DNA of 14,732 bases. Origin: Lactifluus volemus (lineage: Eukaryota; Basidiomycota; Agaricomycetes; Russulales; Russulaceae). The position numbers and the translations under genes are program-made. The notes below the pieces were generated by a model that was not told the DNA's origin, ran no database searches, and was given only the letters and a program-made list of their open reading frames with translations. Where the stretch lies: contig WTXI01000568.1 of assembly GCA_022376515.1 (NCBI GenBank), positions 1 through 14,732 on the forward strand. Direction: 5' to 3'. Below, in pieces: positions 7,671 through 14,732 of the stretch; position 1 is the stretch's first letter, and each line of letters opens with the position of its first letter.

Positions 7671-8324
7671 TTTTACTATACTATCCTTTCTTGAGCGCGC
7701 AACTCTCTTGTTTCCTTTTCAAAATTCCCCTCAGACTCAGAGTTCGCCCTCGGCTTTCTGTGCCTGGCGCCGCCTCGCAATTTGGGTGGCCCGGCCGACA
7801 CGAAGAGCGGAAGAAAATCGTGCACGATATCGGCGTGGTCGTATGCCTGTGCGACTGCGACGACATCCGCGCCACTAAGAGAAGGGAAGCGAGATTAAAA
7901 GTGTTGCGTACCATTTGACATGTGCGTTGCTGAGAAAAAAAAACAGGCAGGACAAAAACAACGTACATGAAATTGAGGCCTGCGAGACCGCGGATGATGC
8001 GCTTCACCTCACGTGTCGTCCACCCACCTGGCTCGGGGGTTCCAGCTGCGAGAGAGAACAGGTGGGGAAGGGGAGACCAGCAGCTTGGAGGACACCTGAG
8101 TAGTGCTGGTGCCAAGCCTGGGTCTGTGAATGGGTAGTACTTAGGTTTGCCAGCGATCATGACGAGGTGGCACTAGCGACACGAACCAATAACGTCAATG
8201 TCAAGGCGATGAATTTATGTAGTTGTAGCTCTACACAAGCCTTCATAACTGTTGAGATACCATATAACGAGGGCATATCAAAGATGGAAAACGAGGTTTG
8301 ATGAGCAAGTCCACAACTCAGCGC
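7671..8324. other. Downstream region of the palI-like gene, no gene recognised
   Basis: This lies between the palI-like stop and the 3' end of the third DUF2235 copy. The longest ORF (7681-8160, minus, 159 codons) is rich in Arg/Pro/Ser, shows no motif and lies antisense to what should be the palI 3' untranslated region; I take it as chance in GC-rich sequence. From about 8150 the base composition becomes more AT-rich with nothing identifiable up to the unit edge at 8329. Confidence 0.4.
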
Positions 8325-9866
8325 TCACTGGGACAACTCAAAGTTCATAGCACCCGTAGCATATACTGCTTTAGGTCTATACGTCGGATTCTTCTCCATG
8401 AACGCCCGAACACTTCTGTGAAACAAGGGGTTAGCTGGCAGGACTCGTCCGCATTTGAAAATGCTGTCCTGTGGTCAGCAATGTTCAGAGTTCCCTTCAA
8501 GAGGGGAACCCACTTGCGGTTATTCATCTTTTGCTTAAAGTTATCGAGATCGAGCAAGTCCTGCACCATGGCATCTTGAGGCGTCGCTGGGCATTGTTCA
8601 GGAGATGGCAATATCAAACTGTGGAGTGATTCATTGATGATTTGTGGATCTGTGGGAAATAGATGACGGTAACCGGCTTCTACCAGTTCCTCTATCATCC
8701 AGCGCAGAGAAATATACGATATGGAATATTTGGCACGGATGTGAGCCGAACCTCCGCCAACATCTGTGACAATCAGCCTACTATGAGTGGAAAAAAATGC
8801 AAGACAAACCAGCATGGGTACCGATAAACCAGGTTTGCTTCACGTCAGTTGTTCGTGTGTTGCCTGTCCCCGCACGATCTGGCCACGCCTCTTGGGTGAC
8901 CTTTTCTTTGGTTGATTCTTCAACTTTGCTCTTGTAAAGAATTGGGGGGCGCTTGCAACACTACCAAAGAAAAAGTTAAAATTGAAAGCCCCATCGATTC
9001 CCCGAAGCTTACTTCATCAAGCGCGACAGCCTGTCGGAACACACGAACCGTTCCGTCCCCATCTGCAAAAGGCAAAGTTTGGCGCACATTACAGCCGATG
9101 CTAGCCACTGTCTCCCTGTGTATCAATCAGATCAGAGCCCGGTAATCTAATGGGTGCTTACCAGACGCCTAGGAAGTCTACAGTAGCTGCATGGCAGTGA
9201 TTGATCTTAAATGTCTTTGCCGTGTCCAAATCACTCTTAGACTTAGATGTGAAGAGGCGGTATGCGTGGGAGGAATACTGAGTGTTTTCCTCTTTCAGTA
9301 GGCCAACCTGCGTTAGATTCAATCAGAATCAGGATCATCAGCGGAGAGAACGACTTGAAACCTTTGATAACATCCCAGCAAGGGCTCGCGCGACGTATGC
9401 GCCACGAGCGAAACCTGCAGACATGTAAATCACTTGCACCGAAGTACATCAGAGTAGAAATGTACCAAATAAACATATTTTGTCCCCAGTGTTGTAGTTT
9501 CGCACAAGGAACTCGTAACCATCCAACAAGTGCAGAGAAAGGAGGCAATCGAAGGATTTGTCCAAGGTCTCCACAACCCATGATTGGAATGCGGAGTCTA
9601 CATCCTTGGGCCCATATCCTGGCTGTGAACTATGAGGACAAGTTGCAATATAATAGTACGATTCTCGCCTGATAATAGGTCTCTTGTGACTTTGAGTTCT
9701 TAAAAAATGAGTAAAGTTTGAGAACGTTGGTGGGCTATTCAATGCATTAACAGTGCACTCTCTGCCTGTGAGAGGGTTGATTACATACATGCATAAAGTA
9801 ATTTTGCACTGGCACTATGCCATCAAAGCATAAGACCAGTGTGCGGGAATTGTGTGGATTTTGCAT
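8325..9866 (-). CDS. DUF2235 (Tle1-like alpha/beta-hydrolase fold) protein, copy 3, probably catalytically dead
   Basis: Nine exons splice to 370 codons with consistent phases: 9866-9810, 9734-9669, 9622-9466, 9414-9362, 9307-9162, 9115-9013, 8951-8810, 8763-8514, 8463-8325. Landmarks: RTLVLCFDG (residues 8-16), PTNVLKLYSF, LDGYEFLVRNYNTGDKICLF (73-92), GFARG (94-98), FLGVWETVASIG, WFIGTHADVGGGS (His 240, Asp 242), ISLRWMIEEL, ANPLFHRSV and YRPKAVY at the C-terminus. As in copy 2, the GFSRG serine is Ala (residue 96) and the WDTV Asp is Glu (161), which predicts loss of hydrolase activity while the fold is kept. It differs from copy 2 by substitutions, a 3-nt and a 15-nt in-frame gap and a different short C-terminal tail, with no frame break. 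Intron 2 would start GC here (GT in copy 2); a GT donor nine bases downstream gives YYQARI and avoids this. The unspliced frame through exon 8 gives an alternative end at 8345, but the spliced end matches the family better. Confidence 0.82.
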
Positions 9867-10203
9867 GGTTTGGGATGGGTAAGTAGGGAACAGGGGCGAC
9901 GCGGACTTGAAGCTCACAATTAATGACGTCACCAGTTCGATTCCGTGCATGACTGCATGATTGCTCACCCTCCTAGACCTCCACCCACGCTGCAGCATAT
10001 GATATTGGTCTTGTTCAATCCAAAAGGCCGCCACTACGAACCCAGGTTCATCCTCAATGCAGACGATATCGACCCTACATCGATACTGAGAGATCCCTTT
10101 GTCATCTACCAGGATTATCACTGCGACATTGGCTCTCACCTGGTGGATGTGTGCCTTCCGGGTGCCGCGTAGACTGAGAAATCGACAACGTGAGCCAGTA
10201 CTG
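8329..10203. repeat. 1.9-kb duplicated unit, copy B (direct repeat of 4490-6404)
   Basis: Same content and orientation as copy A: DUF2235 gene on the minus strand, NDUFS1 relic on the plus strand. The left edge has unrelated sequence (GCGCTCACT then GGGACAACTC). The right edge is again at CAGTACTG (10196-10203), the same position where copy A switches to palI. Direct repeats of this length can recombine, with loss or amplification of the palI-containing segment between them. Confidence 0.85.
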
Positions 10204-10560
10204 AAGCCCCCACACTGCCAACTCTCCGTGCAGCCTATTACTTTACCACCCTCCGCCGCCTGATCCAATCCTGTACCCCGGGGACTGCGTCTTTGTCATT
10301 GTTATGTTGCGGGATATAAATGCTGATTTTTTAAATAAATAAAAAAGCGAGTACTGACCTCCACCAGGTGCTGCTCCCGTGTGTCGTATGACATCCCTTC
10401 AGGCTTGAGCACCTAAATAGCAACAATGTGTACAGTACGATGTCATAAATCATTGAATGTGACAAGTGATGACGTACTCCCTCTCCGCGACCGCGTGTGG
10501 GAATTCTCCCATTCCCTCGTCTGGTACGATACAGACCATACGTCCACAGTTATTGCACCC
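9904..10560 (+). pseudogene. NDUFS1-type complex I gene relic, copy 3 (most complete C-terminal part)
   Basis: Readable pieces: a degraded 'WELK...IDV' region at about 9904-9940; AAAYDIGLVQSKRPP (about 9991-10035); RFILNADDIDPTSI and LRDPFVIYQDYHCDIGSHLV then DVCLPGAA (10044-10170), with a TAG replacing Tyr of the AYTEK motif; then TEKSTT and a degenerate TYVNTEG ending at 10203. A 146-bp unrelated stretch follows (10204-10349). The relic then resumes with PPPGAAP (about 10358-10380) and, at 10471-10560, DDVLPLRDRVWEFSHSLVWY and DTDHTST, matching the family's DDV..LRDRMWEISP.LVRYD near its C-terminus. The His-His of 'GHHGD' is Tyr-His here. Internal deletion, stops and the insertion make it non-functional. 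Confidence 0.75.
10204..10349 (+). other. 146-bp A-tailed segment bracketed by AGTACTGA direct repeats
   Basis: The segment is absent from the first NDUFS1 relic (about 4137-4168). It is bracketed by AGTACTGA at 10197-10204 and 10350-10357, and ends in TTTTTTAAATAAATAAAAAAGCG just before the second repeat. This resembles a short retroposed sequence with a target duplication. Against that, about 30 bases of NDUFS1 sequence present in copy 1 are missing here, which a clean insertion would not cause. No A/B box pair typical of a SINE was seen. Confidence 0.35.
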
Positions 10561-11298
10561 GCGGAGTCCAGAATTGTAGCAGGGCCGCCGCTGGGCGTTG
10601 TGTTGTGTAGGGGCGCGTTTAGAGCTGATGGATACAGTACATTTGGCGACATCCACCGTAGCACTGGCGGAGAGCCGAGGGTGTGTCTCGGTCTCATTTC
10701 GCTTCTCTGGGCTCATTCATTTTCAAAGCGCAGGGAGGGGAGGTTCTCGAACTGGTCTCGACCGCCAAGGCCACCTAGGTCTTTGACGTTCTCGACGCAA
10801 ACCTTGTGTTCCCTAGTTCCCTATCTCCTGTTTTCATACAGATACGTGATACGTGGGGTTCCCATACAGCGGCTTACAGTACTTCCATTCCTTCGCGAAG
10901 AATGTTCCGTTCACACCCCGAACGCATTCTTGGTTGACAGCATACGCAACCGTGACGAATCTGTGTCGTTTCCGAATTTCGGCAGTTCTGGTGAGACCAA
11001 GTTACGGCAGAGCCAATTTGAACCCCGCGCGTGAAATGGGGGGGTAAATACACAGGGACATGGCACGCTTGACGTGAGGCGCTTCAGGAACGCGGTGACT
11101 TCATCACATACACCAGCTTGCCCAAGAGCTAGGTACTGTATGCCAGGGAAAGCCTTGGACCAGCGAATTCGCGGTTACTCCCTGGTCCCAGGCGTCGGAA
11201 GATATAGGACCCGCGAGCATCTTAGTAACCGTTGAAGCACTCACTTTTCAATGAGCCTCCTTTCCTTTTGAACCGATATGAGTTCGGTTATACCCTGC
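10561..11298. repeat. Repeat Y, copy 3
   Basis: Counterpart of 2497-3188. It follows directly on the NDUFS1 relic; a plus-strand ORF (10426-11034, 202 codons) runs from the relic through most of it. In copy 1 the corresponding reading is interrupted and shifted, so the ORF probably reflects chance openness rather than a gene. Beyond the NDUFS1 C-terminus the translated sequence (for example VCLGLISLLWAHSFSKRREG) is not recognised. Right end TTATACCCTGC at 11288-11298; beyond it the two copies are unrelated. Confidence 0.65.
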
Positions 11299-12736
11299 TT
11301 GCGGAGATTGTTGGCGTTCAGGAGACCGTCCTCGTGGACGTGGCACCGATAGACCACCCACCCCAAACAATTTCCTGGCGTGGGCTACGGCGCAGTGAGT
11401 TGTTCTGCAGCTACACTGGACGGGGAGGCGTAATACCTTTATCTCATCAACTATTTTCCTCTCGCGGTCGGCGCAATCTAGGTTACATACGACGATCAAA
11501 CGGGATTAGATAAAGTGGGGCGCAAAGGAATCAAAAAGTAACCGGATATGAGATTTTGAGATTTGGATCTGTCCGCAGTCTCAGCACCCATTTTGTATTA
11601 GCGAAGACGTACGAGAGTCCGCAATGGAAAACTGTTCGTCGGCGGTGAAGAAAAAAAAACGGATGTTAGTAGAAGGTTCGTCACGGTCGGCTCGTTAGAA
11701 GTACTGTAGGAAAGTATTGATGTACGGAAGTCACTGCCGAAACTTTCGGTTGTTGTCATATCGATACAGTCACTAACCGAAACTTTGAATGAATAAAGCA
11801 TAATGGCCGAGCCGTGAAGGCAGATAAGTTCCGTTATCTATCTCGTCATTTATGATGCATCACCTGAGTTACACGCGCTTGTTGGTTTGACTTCGTCCAG
11901 CGACAAAACTCCTGTAAATAGCAGTTGTATTTCATTTGTTTTTTTTTACTTGTGATCGAGCCTGAGGCGGCTAATTTTCAAAGTATCATGCATATTGGTC
12001 ACGTCCATTTGGAGATGGGTGTAGTGGCGGACCTTGAGGAGGCCTAATATGAGCCTGAAACCTGAGGTACGCCAAGCAATCAACGCAGCCTATCACAGCT
12101 AGACACGACATAATTACACAAATTTTTCTTGGTATCAGGTACCATAACAATGGGCTCCCTTTATGCCTGTTGCCATTTACAGCTTCGGTCATGTAATGAT
12201 TCATGACCCGTCTGAAGGTTATTGCCCAAGACAGCATCCGAAACCAGGCACCGGTGGATCCTGGAGCTCGAACAGGCATAACCCGTTTGCTTAGTTTTTT
12301 GGGAAAGATCGAGAGGCCGTCCCACGTACTGTGTCGTGTGGCGACCAGCAGGGTAGGCGCTTGGTCACGCCGGACGCAGGCTGGAAAAGAGCTGGATAAT
12401 ACTTCATTTTTGGCCTGCCCCGACGCGTGTAAGCCGCGGAGGACATCGCGGAGCCACAGCGGTCGCTCTGACGGGGTTTACGCGGACGAAAAGGCTTTAA
12501 TTGTCTGAAGTGAGTTGTTCAATGAAACATAAAAGGTTCCGAGTCAACTCGCTATGATACAGTCTATCTATCGTCGTGACATGGGAATTGTCCCAACTTC
12601 TCTAAGCACTCATACAGCCACCAAGGAATAAAATACGGTTACTAGATAGATCGACCATAATAAGCCATCGAGGCAGAATATCGAGATAGATTCTGAACTG
12701 AGTAGGCCTTATTTCCGCGACTCGGAAAGCGCTGCC
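11299..12736. other. Stretch with no recognisable gene; a short direct repeat at 11729-11786
   Basis: ORFs of 60-100 codons on both strands (such as 11986-12279 minus and 12203-12508 plus) show no motif I recognise and no splice continuity. A direct repeat, AGTCACTGCCGAAACTTT (11729-11746) and AGTCACTAACCGAAACTTT (11768-11786), includes the 13-bp palindrome CCGAAACTTTCGG (11737-11749). This could be a protein-binding site pair, but nothing else supports it. The last part (12520-12736) is the downstream region of the carboxypeptidase gene. Confidence 0.4.
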
Positions 12737-14732
12737 TCAGTCCAAGGTGAGAGAGGTGTCGGATATCCACCTCACGAACAAATCCTTTGGTAAAAGGTAA
12801 GAGAAAAATCCAGTTCTGAGATGTCCAAGAACCCACCAACGATGCCTCGGGCTGGTCGTAAGGTGCCATATGTCTATAAGGGAGCAACGTGGTCAGTAAT
12901 GTGAAAATTTGCGCTCACATTGGAAGGACAAACCCGGCTTCGAATATGTTCACGAATGTAACATTACCTGCGCCAAACCCGCCCCCGCCAGCTGAGCGGA
13001 CCTCACCGGCGACACGACCAGAGCGCGCAGGGATCCATTTCATTGACGGTGCACGCTCAAACTCCTTGTGAAACTTGGTTTCAAGGTTCTCAACCCATGC
13101 TTCGTTACCCTAGAAAAAGGTTCGTCATGATCAGTGCCTTTTCGTGGGGCGTCATTAGACGCACCATATAGTTACACACCATATCTAGAAAGCCGGAAGT
13201 GGGAACATTCAGTAGCAAATTATGTTGATGAGCTGCAAAACGCTACCCACCGGCATTACCAGCGTATACAAGGAGACGAATCCCGTCGTGAATCAGCTCA
13301 GGAAGAAGCACAGCACTGTTGTGCATGCCGTCACCCTGGAGCATGAACGCTTGATTAACCTTCTCACTGCAACACTCGAATGATCTGGATGGGTCCACGC
13401 CAAGAGCGGCCTTGTTCTTTCTATCGTTCATCCATGTCTCAATCCAACCAATCTCCTTATAGCAAAGTGGCCCGTCCGCATCCTTAGAAGGATCGCACTT
13501 GCGTCGAACATCGTATAAGTTTAGGCCAGTCTCTGAAGTATGGGATTAGATCCGGGGGCTCGCTGTTGAAACGAATAACCTACTCTGGAGGGGAGCATAG
13601 AGTTGACTCCAACAGTACAGCGCCGCAGGGACACAAGTCAAGCGCGACTCATAGTCATAGCAGGTCTTGATGAGGCGTTGGCACGTGGGGACCTTTGAGC
13701 GAAGCGCCCTGCATTCCAGGCCTTCAGGGTCATCGTAGATCGGGTAAGGTCCATCACAGGCGTAATCAGGAACGGAGGCCAACTGGGTGTACGGATCCGT
13801 AAGGCCATTCGCGAGGATCATTGATGCAAGATTGATCTTGGCCAGTTTCGGCGCGGGTGCCAAAGCGAGTTCCTTGTTCTTCTTGTGGATGACAGATGCA
13901 ATGTTTGGTGCGTACGTACCACCATAGCTCTCTGCTGCAAGGTGGAATGGGAGAGTGGCGTACTTTGGGAAACGAGTGATGAACAGCTCAAGGAACGCGT
14001 AAACATCCAGCCCAGCGACCGGACTCGTATCACAGTTGAACCATCGGAGGAGTACGAATAGCCGACAGCGACGGGCTGGTCAAGGAAAATGATGTTGGCG
14101 CGTTCATTCCAAGAGTGAGGGTGGAATGTCGTGTTCTTTCCCTTGTCGACACACGGCATGGACCGAGTTCGAACAGTAGACCCAGCAAGAGCTGCAACCG
14201 GGACCCCCGTTGAGCCAGAGAACGAGCGGGTCTTTACTTGGACTGTCCTTGACTCGAAAAACCTGACATCAAAGATCAGGGACTCAAGAAAGTGAGTGTT
14301 GAGATTGTGACTAACCAGAAGAACAAGTGCTTTCCGTCAGTAATGTCAAGGTAACCAGAATACTGTTTAACAGATGGGTCGCAAAGTGTGGGCTGGGTTG
14401 TCCTGAGCTGGTGGTTGGGCAATGCGAGCGTGTTTGACAGCTCATCTTCAGGTCAGAACAGAATGTACAAGTTGAGTGGATGGCAAATGTGACGCCAAGG
14501 TGAAGACATACAGGTGAGACCATTCTGCTTCAAAAACTCTTGCCTTCCTCAAACCAAGTCTGTGCCTTGTTTGCGTCTGTGCTGGTACCGTCATACGCTA
14601 CGTCAAGAACGGCTCCATTCTCTCCTCAGAGTAACTGAGACCGTTATGTAAGGTATCAACTATGGAAACCGTTTCACCGAGAACAATTTGGACATCAGTG
14701 GCTGGTGCCGCGAGGAGAGTGGGGATGTAGAC
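12737..14732 (-). pseudogene. Carboxypeptidase Y-like serine carboxypeptidase (S10), 5' end outside window, several indels
   Basis: S10 carboxypeptidases are secreted or vacuolar enzymes that remove C-terminal residues. Terminal exons are clean: 12737-12784 (DLFVRWISDTSLTLD, stop), 12837-12873, 12934-13109, 13165-13184 (20 nt), 13251-13532, and 13584 upwards. Motifs in order from the N-terminal side: DGTSTDANKAQTWFEEGK, LCDPSVKQYSGYLDITDGKH, LWLNGGPGCSS, NTTFHPHSWNE, NIIFLDQPVAVGYSYSSDGS, AAESYGGTYAPNIASVIHKK (catalytic Ser), DGPLCYKEIGWIETWMND, VYAGNAD (catalytic Asp, codon split by an intron) and GHMAPYDQPEASL (catalytic His; the family usually has GHMVPYDQPEASL). Breaks lie only upstream: about 14536 (lost base), 14248, 14185, 14150 and 14030. 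Those at 14248-14150 compensate, so the LNGGPGCSS motif is out of frame with its flanks. All are near the right edge, so poor sequence quality there is a real alternative to a pseudogene. Confidence 0.75.

Noticed and set aside
7681..8160. 159-codon minus-strand ORF
   Set aside because: No motif, low-complexity Arg/Pro/Ser composition, and antisense to the expected 3' region of the palI-like gene; best explained as chance.
9945..10172. 75-codon ORF as a conserved small protein
   Set aside because: It is the LNADDID to LPGAA part of the NDUFS1 relic, shifted or broken in the other copies.
10426..11034. 202-codon plus-strand ORF as a novel gene
   Set aside because: Its first third is the NDUFS1 C-terminal relic and the rest is repeat Y; the frame is not kept in the copies at 2497-3188 and 4383-4487.
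1..14732. CRISPR array, rRNA, transposase, reverse transcriptase or bacterial operon
   Set aside because: None seen on either strand; short introns and fungal protein families argue for a eukaryotic nuclear locus.

Overview
The window looks like a fragment of a filamentous basidiomycete (probably agaricomycete) nuclear genome. The genes are broken by many short introns (mostly about 45-77 nt, GT-AG). The recognisable proteins are fungal: a DUF2235 (Tle1-like alpha/beta-hydrolase) family, a palI/RIM9-type membrane protein, a carboxypeptidase Y-like serine carboxypeptidase, and a repeat-type protein of a kind abundant in agaricomycetes. No species is claimed. Simple open reading frames are misleading here; the calls below come from splicing exons by eye and checking that the phases add up.

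Layout. Bases 1-482 (minus): 5' part of a TPR-like fungal protein running off the left edge. Bases 483-2496: promoter-like sequence, then about 1.5 kb in which no gene is recognised. Bases 2497-11298: a rearranged, duplicated block. Its core unit is a DUF2235 gene on the minus strand lying head-to-head with a decayed fragment of the gene for the mitochondrial complex I 75-kDa subunit (NDUFS1/nuo-78 type) on the plus strand. There are three copies: a wreck at about 3.4-4.5 kb, and two whole copies at 4.49-6.40 kb and 8.33-10.2 kb. A further unassigned repeat (Y, 2497-3188 and 10561-11298) belongs to the same block. Between the two whole copies sits a palI/RIM9-like gene that has lost its 5' half exactly at the edge of a copy. 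Bases 11299-12736: no recognisable gene. Bases 12737-14732 (minus): a carboxypeptidase Y-like gene, clean in its 3' two thirds, with several indels near the right edge.

Main observation. Both whole DUF2235 copies can be spliced into complete nine-exon reading frames (374 and 370 codons). They differ only by substitutions and frame-preserving indels, while the NDUFS1 pieces carried with them are broken in every copy. Both predicted proteins have Ala where the family has the nucleophile Ser (GFARG instead of GFSRG), and Glu where the family has Asp in the WDTV motif. They look like a maintained pair of pseudo-hydrolases whose upstream regions are made of dead complex I gene sequence. This rests on my reading of the sequence and on family knowledge; no database search or transcript evidence was available.
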